Shown piece after piece: positions 42,926-51,726 of a DNA stretch of 64,000 bases. How positions within the stretch are numbered: position 1 is the stretch's first letter; each line of letters starts with the position of its first letter. The notes under the pieces are model-generated. The model worked only from the letters and a program-made list of their open reading frames with translations, ran no database searches and was not told where the DNA came from. The position numbers and the translations under genes are program-made. Source of the stretch: Pedobacter hartonius (GTDB taxonomy: Bacteria; Bacteroidota; Bacteroidia; Sphingobacteriales; Sphingobacteriaceae); assembly GCF_900107535.1 (NCBI RefSeq), contig NZ_FNRA01000010.1:62001-126000 (forward strand). The letters are read 5' to 3'.

Positions 42926-43522
42926 ATGAGTGATAAAAAAGTGCTCGCCGTATTTGACTTTGACGGAACTATTACTAAACGTGACACCTTACCCGTTTTC
43001 ATAAGATTTGCGGTAACGCTAACCCATCTGTTAACAGGTAGTTTATTTATGGTTCCGTTTGTACTTTTATTCAAATTAAAGGTCATTCCAAACTATAAGG
43101 CTAAAGAAAGGCTCTTCAAAACCTTCTTCGCAGGCCTCAGCATTGATAAATTTGATAATTTATCCAGGGATTTTGTCGCAAATATCGAACAGATCGTTAA
43201 TCCTGTCGCTTTAGAGAAAGTCAGGTGGCACCAGCAAATGGGGCATGAGGTGATTATTATCAGTGCTTCTGTAGAAAACTGGATCAGCCCCTGGGCTAAC
43301 AAATATGGTATAAAAACAGTTCTGGCGACAGGACTGCAATTAAAGAACGATACCATCACAGGCAATTTTCTTAGCAAGAACTGCCATGGACCTGAAAAAG
43401 TAAACCGTTTACTGGAAAAGTATCCGGAAAGGGATAAGTATGTATTATATGCTTATGGAGACAGCAATGGCGACAAGGAGTTATTAGCTCTTGCCGACCA
43501 CGCTTTCTATCGTTCATTCTAA
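42926..43522 (+). CDS. HAD-IB family phosphatase
   Basis: 198 aa haloacid dehalogenase-type hydrolase: VFDFDGTITKRD with D11 and D13 (motif I), IIISASVENWISPWA (motif II, Ser), K in CHGPEKVNRLL and YGDSNGDKELL (motif III/IV acids). Of the SerB-like IB class with a helical cap. As third gene after UbiA and the GT-C-like gene it is a good candidate to remove the 5-phosphate from polyprenyl-phospho-pentose-5-phosphate; the mycobacterial enzyme for that step is of another fold, so this is inference. It converges with the GMC gene 11 bases away. Confidence 0.88.
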   Translation: MSDKKVLAVFDFDGTITKRDTLPVFIRFAVTLTHLLTGSLFMVPFVLLFKLKVIPNYKAKERLFKTFFAGLSIDKFDNLSRDFVANIEQIVNPVALEKVRWHQQMGHEVIIISASVENWISPWANKYGIKTVLATGLQLKNDTITGNFLSKNCHGPEKVNRLLEKYPERDKYVLYAYGDSNGDKELLALADHAFYRSF

Positions 43523-43533
43523 ATACTTTCTTT

Positions 43534-45234
43534 TTATAAATTGCCGTTCTTTAATTGCTCGAAGGCAAACTGGCTAGCCCTCGCCGTTAAAGCCATATAG
43601 GTTAAGGATGGATTCTGACTGGCTGACGAAGTCATACAGCTGCCATCTGTGATAAAGACATTCTTTACCTCATGCATTTGATTAAACTGGTTTAGAACAG
43701 AGGTTTTAGGATCACGACCCATCCTTACGGTTCCCATTTCATGAATGGTAGAACCTCCCGGTTTCTTATAGTTAAAGGTATCCACATTCCTGAAACCTGC
43801 CTTTTCCAGCATTTCACCGGAGCTGTTCCTGATGTCAGTCATCATATTATGTTCGTTCTCCTTAAAGGAGAAATCAATTCTGATCAGCGGCTGTCCCCAT
43901 TTATCTTTTTGATCAGGATCAAGCGCAATCTTGTTTTCGTAATACGGCAGGCACTCTCCCCAGCCGGCCATCCATACAGTCCAGGGTCCCGGAGTGGTTA
44001 GCTGAGCTTTGAAGTCCGATCCGAATCCGGACAGGCCATTCACTTTATCACTCCACTCCTGCCGTTCACCATGTCCCTGGATATTATAACCTCTTTTAAA
44101 ATCAAGTTTCTCATTATCATGCAGGTTCCTGAACCGGGGTATCAGGAAGCCACTTGGTCTTCGTCCTTTATAATACTGGTCAGCAAACTGGTCATGGGTA
44201 CCGGATGCCCCGGCTGACGAATGATGATCCATCAGGTTATGCCCGATCTGTGCACTGCCATTTCCAAAACCATTTGGAAATCTGGATGAAGTAGAATTTA
44301 ACAGCATACCGGCTGTTGCTACGGTAGACGCATTGACAAACACAATTTTTGAATAAAATTCGTACACCTCGTTGCTGAGTGTATCAATTATCCTCACTCC
44401 TTTCGCTTTTCCTTTCTGTTCGTCGTACAGAATTTCGGTAACAATGGAAAATGGCCTTAACGTCAAATTCCCTGTGGCCATTGCTGCAGGAATAGTAGAA
44501 CTGTTGCTACTGAAATAGCCGCCGAAAGGACAGCCCCTGCTACACAGGTTCCGGTACTGACAGGGCCCGCGGTTATCCCATCCCCTGGTCAGGTTGGCAA
44601 CACGTGCTATTGTGAGCAACCGGTCGTGATCATTTTTTTTTATAGAATCAGCTAAGTGTTTCTCAATACAGTTCAGTTCCATAGGAGATAAAAATTCCCC
44701 ATCCGGCAATTGAGATAAATTCTCCTTTTGCCCGCTCACACCTATGAAGGATTCAACATAGCTATACCATGGGGCGATATCCTTATACCTGATTGGCCAG
44801 TCAACCGCGATCCCTTCCCTGGCGTTCGCCTCGAAATCAAGATCACTGAACCGGTAACACTGCCTTCCCCATGTCAATGAGCGTCCGCCAACCTGATATC
44901 CCCTAAGCCAGTTAAAAGGCTGTTCCTGGATATAGGGATGTTCCATGTCCTCCACGTAAAAGTGTTTATTTGTAGGATTATAGGATGTGCTCTGAACAGG
45001 GTTGCGCTTCTGATCTTCCATCGGATTATTATACCCGAATTTGAAATCCCAGGGATTCAGATTTGCTGTTGGGTAATCCTGCAAATGTTTAACATCCCTG
45101 CCTCTTTCCAGCAATAAGGTTTTCATTCCTTTCCTGCACAGTTCCATTGCCGCCCATCCGCCGCTTATTCCAGAACCTATAACGATTGCGTCATAGGTAG
45201 AAAGTTCTTTAGTTTTGTCGCTTATATACATCAT
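43534..45234 (-). CDS. GMC family oxidoreductase (gluconate 2-dehydrogenase-like large subunit)
   Basis: 566 aa FAD flavoprotein. YDAIVIGSGISGGWAAMELC at 14-33 binds FAD, RSLTWGRQCYRFSDLDFE follows, and CSRGCPFGGYFSSN holds a Cys pair. The C-terminal block is IHEMGTVRMGRDPKTSVLN, then NVFITDGSCMTSSASQNPSL. This subtype pairs with a Tat-exported small subunit to oxidise sugars or polyols in the periplasm. The start codon overlaps the stop of the small-subunit gene by one base (TAATG). It is about 90 residues longer than the GMC protein at 33337, and the two are clearly different branches. Confidence 0.9.
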   Translation of the reverse strand: MMYISDKTKELSTYDAIVIGSGISGGWAAMELCRKGMKTLLLERGRDVKHLQDYPTANLNPWDFKFGYNNPMEDQKRNPVQSTSYNPTNKHFYVEDMEHPYIQEQPFNWLRGYQVGGRSLTWGRQCYRFSDLDFEANAREGIAVDWPIRYKDIAPWYSYVESFIGVSGQKENLSQLPDGEFLSPMELNCIEKHLADSIKKNDHDRLLTIARVANLTRGWDNRGPCQYRNLCSRGCPFGGYFSSNSSTIPAAMATGNLTLRPFSIVTEILYDEQKGKAKGVRIIDTLSNEVYEFYSKIVFVNASTVATAGMLLNSTSSRFPNGFGNGSAQIGHNLMDHHSSAGASGTHDQFADQYYKGRRPSGFLIPRFRNLHDNEKLDFKRGYNIQGHGERQEWSDKVNGLSGFGSDFKAQLTTPGPWTVWMAGWGECLPYYENKIALDPDQKDKWGQPLIRIDFSFKENEHNMMTDIRNSSGEMLEKAGFRNVDTFNYKKPGGSTIHEMGTVRMGRDPKTSVLNQFNQMHEVKNVFITDGSCMTSSASQNPSLTYMALTARASQFAFEQLKNGNL

Positions 45235-45809
45235 TATTTGGTGGCCCAGGATTTTTGATTCGGTTGCAGGGGAATACAGGCCTCAAACTTACCCGGAATG
45301 TAATCATATGCCAGTCCTTCCGTAACACCGAGCCTGGATAAACAATATCCTTCCACGGTCAGGTTTTTTAGCTTCGAAAAGAAAGACTGCCCAAAAAGTT
45401 TATTATTTATTTTGTTTAGAATCCTGTTTGAATATTCAGCATGATCGGCAAAATGCTGAAGAATTTGTCGTTTTTCATTTGTGTTGCATTTCAAAAAGTC
45501 TTTTTCAAAATTGTCCAGCGCATATTTTTCCAAATCCTGCAAGCCAGAGAAAAACTTATGTTGCTGTCTCACCGGGTTACAACTGATCATTACATCAATT
45601 ATATAGTGATCCACCCCGGCGGCCTTCGCTCCCGGCGTATCTGTTTCGGGAATGATCAGCTCTGCCAACTCGGCAATAATTGCCCGTTTCTCCCATAATT
45701 TCCCCGGAGCTACACTTTTATTCAGATCAACCCATTTAAAAACAGAAAAAGAGGTGATGCTAAGTGTGCCGACCGCCAGTATTCCTTTTAAATATGCCCT
45801 TCTATTCAC
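45234..45809 (-). CDS. Gluconate 2-dehydrogenase subunit 3-like Tat protein
   Basis: 191 aa from a GTG start at 45807..45809, chosen because it puts NRRAYLKGILAVGTLSITS, a twin-arginine signal, at the N-terminus. An ATG at 45893 in the same frame would add 28 residues of hydrophobic sequence that does not look like a Tat leader. Conserved features of subunit 3: LAELIIPETDTPGAKAAGVD and the C-terminal SRLGVTEGLAYDYIPG. It is translated just before its GMC partner. Together they form a periplasmic dehydrogenase; the electron acceptor (a cytochrome) is not encoded here. Confidence 0.85.
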   Translation of the reverse strand: MNRRAYLKGILAVGTLSITSFSVFKWVDLNKSVAPGKLWEKRAIIAELAELIIPETDTPGAKAAGVDHYIIDVMISCNPVRQQHKFFSGLQDLEKYALDNFEKDFLKCNTNEKRQILQHFADHAEYSNRILNKINNKLFGQSFFSKLKNLTVEGYCLSRLGVTEGLAYDYIPGKFEACIPLQPNQKSWATK

Positions 45810-46090
45810 CCGTATTGCGTCTAATGTCCGATAAATATAAGTAATATGTGTAAATAAAAGGAAGATTTCCGCTTTTTTAACAATTATACACATATAACTG
45901 GGGATTATCTTTCACATTTATAGATTTATCATATATCTCAATAAAATTTAAGAGTCCGGTTATGTAATTTTTATAATACAAATGACACAAAACAGCATTA
46001 GTGAAGGGCTAAACAATGTATTATTGTCATCATATTGTCATATATAAAAATATTTAGAAACATGTATGTTACAATAAAGCCGAGAAAAAC

Positions 46091-46151
46091 ATTCCCCACA
46101 ACGGGGAAATAGACTTTTTGGGGAAATTCTACTCTTTTCGGGGAATTCCCC
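46091..46151. promoter_or_regulatory. GGGGAA/TTCCCC palindrome cluster
   Basis: Within 61 bases there are three GGGGAA blocks (46103, 46120, 46140) and two TTCCCC blocks. ATTCCCC (46091..46097) and GGGGAAAT (46103..46110) form one dyad with a 5-base spacer, and 46140..46151 is a perfect 12-bp palindrome GGGGAATTCCCC. It stands out in an otherwise AT-rich gap of 427 bases (45810..46236) between the divergent Tat-protein gene and the beta-helix gene. It looks like a multi-site operator or enhancer for one or both. No matching known regulator was identified, and no other feature was seen in the rest of the gap. Confidence 0.5.
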
Positions 46152-46236
46152 GGATATCCCGGATGATTTTTATCCAGATTATTTGTCTATCCTTGTGCTG
46201 TTGGACAGTTATTTAACGCTACAATCATTTAAAGTT

Positions 46237-47571
46237 ATGGTAAAGAATCAAGCAGTATACGCAATTTTAATCGGATCGATTATGCTCATGTCTTGTAAGA
46301 AAGACGGGTACAGAAGACGTGGACAAAACAATAACACTCCTACAACCACAACACCGGTCACCACTGAGCCGGTCGCTGCTGCACCAGCTTCAAGTTATGC
46401 AGTACCATCCGATGCTAAAGTATTGGATCTGGGCACAGGATCAGGATATCTGGTTATCGACGGTACAACCTTGAACATCACCACGAATACATTTATCAGA
46501 ATTAAGGCAGGAAGTTATAAAGGGATCACCATAAAAAATATTCTTGCTACCACTGACAAACCAGTTTATATCAAAAATGTAGGACAGGTAAATATCTCAG
46601 AATCGATGGCCACCGAGAATATCACAAACGTTATCATTGATGGTGATTATACTGCCGGCTTAACTTACGGATTTCAATTTGCCAATATCTCTTACAGGGC
46701 GATCACGATGAATGGCAAAATGAGTGGTGTGGTATTGAAAAGCATGAGCTTTACCAATGTTGGAGACTATACAATCGCAGGAACACCAAGCAATGGCAAT
46801 GGCCAGAACTATACAGGCACTGCGGCTACAAGAACCGACGGCTTCAAAATATTAAACTGTTCATTTAATAATGCAGGATCTATCCAGTTCGGAGGTAATC
46901 TGAATAAGAGCACAGGAGAAGACAACGGATTCTTCAAGGATGTGGAAATTGCCTATAACACTTACCAGAACACCAATGCCGGAACGGTTTGTGCATTTAC
47001 TAACGTACAGGATTACAACATCCACCATAACACAGTAAACAACGTTAACCAGACATCTACAACCCACAACGGTGTGTTCTTTATGCAGGGTAACGGTATC
47101 TTTCATGATAACAAGCTAACAAACTATCAGGGTAACGCAATCAGGATGTGGCTTTATTCAAGAGGTTCTACCCCTGCGGTGAACCAGATCTACAACAACG
47201 TTTGTTACAATACAAAAAAATACAGCGGATTTGAGTTGCAAGGTTTTGACAGATATATCATAGCGGGTAAAACAACCGTTGCGAATGCTAAAGTTTACAA
47301 CAACACTGTAGGTCAAATGAATACGAATAAAGACTGGGAAGGCCAGTTACTGGATCTTTACAATACAGGCGGTACACTTGAATACTATAACAACCTTGGA
47401 TACGCGCTGTACACCGATGGAAATTCAATCACAAATATGATCAACAATATGAGTGATACGAAGATCACTGTAGAGTCCAACAACAAATACTACCCTCTGT
47501 ATCAAAATGCAGTGGCTAACTTAACCGCCTTCACTTCATTGGTAGCAGGAATCGGTTCAACTTTACAATAG
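46237..47571 (+). CDS. Right-handed beta-helix lipoprotein
   Basis: 444 aa. The start at ATG 46237 gives a type II signal peptide with lipobox LMSC (Cys20); the longer frame's first 18 residues do not fit. A Thr/Pro/Ala-rich linker (about 30-65) leads into a beta-helix of polysaccharide-lyase/pectate-lyase shape, with many short repeats rich in Asn, Ile and Val (NITNVIIDGDY, YNIHHNTVNNV, IYNNVCYN). No obvious lyase catalytic residues were picked out. The location in an exopolysaccharide locus suggests binding, epimerising or cleaving the glycan outside the cell. It ends at a strong bidirectional terminator. Confidence 0.82.
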   Translation: MVKNQAVYAILIGSIMLMSCKKDGYRRRGQNNNTPTTTTPVTTEPVAAAPASSYAVPSDAKVLDLGTGSGYLVIDGTTLNITTNTFIRIKAGSYKGITIKNILATTDKPVYIKNVGQVNISESMATENITNVIIDGDYTAGLTYGFQFANISYRAITMNGKMSGVVLKSMSFTNVGDYTIAGTPSNGNGQNYTGTAATRTDGFKILNCSFNNAGSIQFGGNLNKSTGEDNGFFKDVEIAYNTYQNTNAGTVCAFTNVQDYNIHHNTVNNVNQTSTTHNGVFFMQGNGIFHDNKLTNYQGNAIRMWLYSRGSTPAVNQIYNNVCYNTKKYSGFELQGFDRYIIAGKTTVANAKVYNNTVGQMNTNKDWEGQLLDLYNTGGTLEYYNNLGYALYTDGNSITNMINNMSDTKITVESNNKYYPLYQNAVANLTAFTSLVAGIGSTLQ

Positions 47572-47604
47572 AACGCGCATAGGCATACATTTCCAACGAT
47601 ATAT

Positions 47605-47640
47605 AAAAAAAGCCTGATCGACATCGATCAGGCTTTTTTT
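47605..47640. terminator. Bidirectional Rho-independent terminator
   Basis: AGCCTGATCG (47611..47620) pairs perfectly with CGATCAGGCT (47625..47634) around ACAT. An A-run (47605..47611) precedes and a T-run (47634..47640) follows, so it works on both strands. It sits between the converging beta-helix gene and the esterase gene, which is also the probable end of the minus-strand polysaccharide operon. Confidence 0.92.
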
Positions 47641-47648
47641 ATAGCTGA

Positions 47649-48488
47649 TTATTTACTATCCCTGATCTTTTCAAACCATGAATGTGCAAACTCATCCAGA
47701 CCTTTCTCCGTAAAATGCACCAGGTTCTGTCTGTAATAAGCCAGGTTCAGAGAATCAGTATTGGGCCCTGCCAGTACATCCGCCCTTTCGTTTATGACCT
47801 CTTTCTGCGCTCCGGTAATATGAGGATTGATACCCAATGGATAATTATTATTATATGGAAAATAACTCGTGATTGAAGAGTAAAAAGGAGCCTTGAAACC
47901 TTTATCGCGGATAACTTTGATCAGCTGGTTTAATCTCGCCTTATAAACTGCCTTGCTTGTACCATCTACATTATCTGTTTCTCCCTGGTCCCACAAAATA
48001 TGCGTCAGCTGGATGCGGTCCTTAACCAGTTCATCCAGCGTCTTATCCAGTTTCTTCCTGCAGTCACCTTCCGTCCAGCGTTGAATGGATGTGCTTCCCA
48101 CCCCAATGGGAACAATGATTACCTTATTACACAGTCCGCTGTCAATCAGCATATCTGCTATCCGCGACCAGACACTGCACCCGCTGCCATCGGGTCCTAA
48201 CAGGGGCTCTTCGGCACGGTAAAGATCGCCCTTATAATAATTGTAAACTTCATTCCTGCACGTATATGTACCTTCTCCGTAGTCAGCTGAATTAGACTGA
48301 CCAAACGCCAGAATAATCATCGTCTTATCAGCTTTAATGATTGCTTCCTGGTTACTGATTACTTTTCTGAAATGCCAGTGATCTCTGATAAACTGTGCAT
48401 TAATGAGATATTCTTTGTTTCTCTCCGCTGTTATCCCCGCTAATGCGCCGACCCCGAATAATAATATATACTTTATAGATTTCTTCAT
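47649..48488 (-). CDS. SGNH/sialate O-acetylesterase-type carbohydrate esterase
   Basis: 279 aa from the ATG at 48488 (MKKSIKYILLFGVGALAGI), which gives an N-terminal signal anchor; the upstream frame start would add 12 odd residues. The catalytic Ser is in AFGQSNSAD, then IGVGSTSIQRW, ILWDQGETDN and LVHFTEKGLDEFAH (catalytic His), the pattern of the SASA/CE6 family, which removes O-acetyl groups from sugars. It is last in the polysaccharide operon and is probably periplasmic or membrane-anchored, trimming acetylation of the exported glycan. Confidence 0.85.
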   Translation of the reverse strand: MKKSIKYILLFGVGALAGITAERNKEYLINAQFIRDHWHFRKVISNQEAIIKADKTMIILAFGQSNSADYGEGTYTCRNEVYNYYKGDLYRAEEPLLGPDGSGCSVWSRIADMLIDSGLCNKVIIVPIGVGSTSIQRWTEGDCRKKLDKTLDELVKDRIQLTHILWDQGETDNVDGTSKAVYKARLNQLIKVIRDKGFKAPFYSSITSYFPYNNNYPLGINPHITGAQKEVINERADVLAGPNTDSLNLAYYRQNLVHFTEKGLDEFAHSWFEKIRDSK

Positions 48489-48543
48489 GTAAATGTAAAT
48501 GGTTAATAATATATCTGCCATCAACCGGCAAACACAACATCAG

Positions 48544-49434
48544 TTACTGAAAGAAGTTGAGTATATATTTTTTAATCTTGTTTGAGAATTTACGCACTAC
48601 CCTGTAATTGTCACTTATAGGCCTGAAACCTTTCCATTGAGTCTGGTTCAGATAGCTATAAAATATTGTCCTGAAAGCCTCCTGCGACCTGTACGATTTG
48701 AATGTAGGTTTGATGTCCAGGTAGTGAATAATAAACGGATCATCATGCTGAAAAGTAGCAAACCAGTTCCAGCGCGGATCAAGTTCCTGCCATCTGTTCG
48801 CAAACACAACGTTTAACCCGTACTGGTCTACCAATACGACATGCTCAGCATAGGTACGTAATGCATCAATAACCTTTTTAGAAATCTCCTCTTCACGCCA
48901 TCTGATCACGTCAATCAGCATGATACCCGCATTGAAGTATTTGGTGCTGGGCAGCAGGCCAAGATCCTTATAATTAGGTATCCCGCCCCAGGCACAGTCT
49001 ACTGTTTTACCCACATCCAGTACAGCACCAATGGTGCAGCCATTCAGATCTGCATTCCAGAGTAAGGATATATCCTTCATTACAATGGTATCTACGTCAA
49101 GATAAATCAGCCTTTCCACATCCGGTGGTAAAGCGTATGGTGCAAATAACCTCAGATAGGTTGTCAGCGGAAATGCAGACTTGTCTACCGGTATGGAGAC
49201 TCCTTCGGGTATGATCGCATGCTTTTCAAACCATCGTACAGTGATCACGTCAGACTGCAGTGAGTCTATTATCTTCTGCTTATTTTTAGCCGAAATGCCA
49301 TCATCAATGATATAAAAATCGATGTGTTCAGCAGTCTTGTGATTAATTTCTATAGACTTTAATAAAGCAGCAATAAGTATTGCATAATGGTTATCACTTG
49401 CAACAACGATGGATATATTATTTTTTGAACTCAT
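48544..49434 (-). CDS. Glycosyltransferase family 8
   Basis: 296 aa retaining GT8: ISIVVASDNHYAILIAALLK at the start, LIYLDVDTIVMKDIS (DxD near residue 121), YFNAGIMLIDV and HYLDIKPTF (metal His). Family members transfer glucose or galactose from UDP-sugar onto lipopolysaccharide or glycan. It follows the flippase gene by 47 bases and precedes the esterase on the same strand. The C-terminal basic helix suggests membrane association. Confidence 0.92.
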   Translation of the reverse strand: MSSKNNISIVVASDNHYAILIAALLKSIEINHKTAEHIDFYIIDDGISAKNKQKIIDSLQSDVITVRWFEKHAIIPEGVSIPVDKSAFPLTTYLRLFAPYALPPDVERLIYLDVDTIVMKDISLLWNADLNGCTIGAVLDVGKTVDCAWGGIPNYKDLGLLPSTKYFNAGIMLIDVIRWREEEISKKVIDALRTYAEHVVLVDQYGLNVVFANRWQELDPRWNWFATFQHDDPFIIHYLDIKPTFKSYRSQEAFRTIFYSYLNQTQWKGFRPISDNYRVVRKFSNKIKKYILNFFQ

Positions 49435-49481
49435 ATTAACGAATAAATATAGATGATGACATTAGATTACGCTAGTTGATA

Positions 49482-50831
49482 TTATCTTTTTAAAAGGGTC
49501 CTGTTCATTTGCTTGATAAAAATGATCACTTCTTTATAACCGATCACATATATACTCCAAAAACTAAACTTATGGAATTTATTTAATGGGGCATAAGTCA
49601 TGAGAATGGCTACTATAGTAGGAAATATTCCTGCAATGGCAATAGAATAAACGGAATGAAATATCGATACTCCTATACAAACCGCGAGGATATTTACAAC
49701 CAGCATCACCAGGATCTTATAAAAATTGATCTTAGGCTGGTGGATGACGTCAAGCGCAAGCGCAAAGAACCGGTCTGCAGGATATAACAATCCAAAGGTC
49801 ATAAAAATCCGGAACAGGTTTGGCGCCTCATTATGGCTATATCCTTTTCCTCCGAGTGCGCTAATAATAGGTTCGGCAAAGATCAGTGAGAACAGTGCCA
49901 CAGGTAACAATGCGATGGTCATCATACCAATCAGCTTCTTCAGGGTGTACATCATTTCCCGGTTCTCCCCCTTATTGTAATAGGTAGATAAAATGGGCAT
50001 CCCCGTTGCGGCAAAACTCAGCAGGGGAATTTCTATGACCTGAAGCAGTTTACCTCCCAAATTGAATATTGCCAGTGCTGCAGGCCCTATAAAAAAGTTG
50101 ATCACAAAAGTATTGGTCACGCTGAACAGGTTTGAACCGATATTGGTGCCCATGCTATATTTTCCAAAATGAAACAACTCCAGAACGGTTGGTTTATCAG
50201 CATATTTTATAGAGAAGATCATTGTCCATTTTAACAGTAATACAATTATGCTGGATAACAAATTGGATATTCCATAGGCTAAAAGCACCGTATTCAGCGT
50301 AATCTTATTAAAAAATGCCAGGAGAAATATCATCAGGGTAAAAGATCCCTGCGTCATAATTTTAAACCACAATAACCTGTCGAACCGTTTTTCCGCCTGT
50401 ACCAGACAATTTGCCATAAAACAAGGCAGTGTGATAATAGATACAATAGAAAAATATTTCAGAAATAAAATGAGCCCCTGATCCGTCACATAACCAGCGA
50501 TGAAATAGGTAGGGATATTGACGACAACTGATAAAGCAGTAATGGCAATGCCGATGAACCAGGCGGAGCCTGCAACCTTCCTTGCCCTTTCCAGTTCCGT
50601 ACCTGAATAAAATTTAATAAAAGTGATCGTTAGGAAACCTGCTCTCAGCACATCTATCAGCCCCAGTATTGCCATAAAGAAAATGTACACACCCATCTCT
50701 ACGACAGATAACTTCCGGTAAAGAATGGCCAGCGTGACCATTCCGAATACGGCCATCATCCCATTCCCCAGGAGAGATAAAAAATGTAAATTCTTAAAGA
50801 CTAAAAGGGCTTTTTTCTGGAGATTAAGCAT
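49482..50831 (-). CDS. Wzx-type polysaccharide flippase (MOP superfamily)
   Basis: 449 aa with 12 to 14 membrane helices and the MOP/PST pattern: LSLLGNGMMAVFGMVTLAIL at the N-terminus and the central SMGTNIGSNLFSVTNTFVIN. It moves the polyprenyl-diphosphate-linked repeat unit across the inner membrane. It lies in the minus-strand glycan operon between GT2 and GT8 genes; the 88-base gap upstream has no recognised promoter. With the ligase/polymerase-like protein at 55689 and the Wzc-like protein at 57228 it indicates a Wzx/Wzy-dependent pathway. Confidence 0.88.
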   Translation of the reverse strand: MLNLQKKALLVFKNLHFLSLLGNGMMAVFGMVTLAILYRKLSVVEMGVYIFFMAILGLIDVLRAGFLTITFIKFYSGTELERARKVAGSAWFIGIAITALSVVVNIPTYFIAGYVTDQGLILFLKYFSIVSIITLPCFMANCLVQAEKRFDRLLWFKIMTQGSFTLMIFLLAFFNKITLNTVLLAYGISNLLSSIIVLLLKWTMIFSIKYADKPTVLELFHFGKYSMGTNIGSNLFSVTNTFVINFFIGPAALAIFNLGGKLLQVIEIPLLSFAATGMPILSTYYNKGENREMMYTLKKLIGMMTIALLPVALFSLIFAEPIISALGGKGYSHNEAPNLFRIFMTFGLLYPADRFFALALDVIHQPKINFYKILVMLVVNILAVCIGVSIFHSVYSIAIAGIFPTIVAILMTYAPLNKFHKFSFWSIYVIGYKEVIIFIKQMNRTLLKR

Positions 50832-50919
50832 GAATAGTTAGTAGTTTCTTTATAATATAAGATATTATTCTGACGTTAGAAATTAAAATATTCCCTATTT
50901 CAACCTTAATCTTCTCTTG

Positions 50920-51708
50920 TTACTTTCTGAACTTTGTATTGATATGAATATCATAGTTATATTTAAATTGTCTGTACAACAGTCTTACAAAAGACAATAT
51001 CGGGTTACTGCTTTGTCTCCAGTTACTTCTTGTAACCGTACTTGGCTCAGCCGATGAATTCTCCTGCTTAAATAAACTATCATACTGATCATAGAACAGT
51101 CCTTTACCCTTATTCTGAATAAATGACAAACACATTTCATATTCCGTTTTGTCAGATTTTATTCCTTCAGTATAAGTTCCGAACCGCTCGAAAAAGGTAC
51201 TTCTTCTTAAATGGGGATGATCACTGTAATTATATATTTTATTCTTATCCATAAACCAGGGTTTATAGATCATTAATGAAAAACCATTTTTATAAGGCTG
51301 AAGATAGGGATAAGGTCCATATGCATAAAATCTGATGATATCCATCGCAGGATCTTCATTCATGATATCCATTGCATCCCTGAAATGCCCGGTAAAAATA
51401 TCCATGGGAATAAAATCTTCCTGCACATACAGCGTGTAGGGAGTTTTAACCGCATGCTGCCCTTTATTCAGGTTGTTTGCCAGCCCTTTGTTAACTGGTG
51501 CAGAAATCAATGTAAAGTTGAGTTCCTCCCGCATCGCCCTGATATGGTCAAGATGAACAGCCTTACTGCAATCATCAGAAACAATAATTTCACCAAAAAC
51601 GATACCTAATTCTTTAAAAGACCTGAGTAAACGTTCCAGAGAACTGCTCCTGTTGTAATGAGTAATCAGTAACGTGACATCATTAAATATATTTTCGGCA
51701 ATAATCAT
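50920..51708 (-). CDS. Glycosyltransferase family 2
   Basis: 262 aa. VTLLITHYNRSSSLERLLRS, IIVSDDCSKA and LYVQEDFIPM (acidic ED in place of the usual DxD) mark a GT2 fold of the short cytoplasmic type. A basic C-terminus (YRQFKYNYDIHINTKFRK) may contact the membrane. It lies 18 bases downstream of the GT2 gene at 51727. Substrate not predictable. Confidence 0.82.
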   Translation of the reverse strand: MIIAENIFNDVTLLITHYNRSSSLERLLRSFKELGIVFGEIIVSDDCSKAVHLDHIRAMREELNFTLISAPVNKGLANNLNKGQHAVKTPYTLYVQEDFIPMDIFTGHFRDAMDIMNEDPAMDIIRFYAYGPYPYLQPYKNGFSLMIYKPWFMDKNKIYNYSDHPHLRRSTFFERFGTYTEGIKSDKTEYEMCLSFIQNKGKGLFYDQYDSLFKQENSSAEPSTVTRSNWRQSSNPILSFVRLLYRQFKYNYDIHINTKFRK

Positions 51709-51726
51709 TCGTAGTATCGGTAAATA

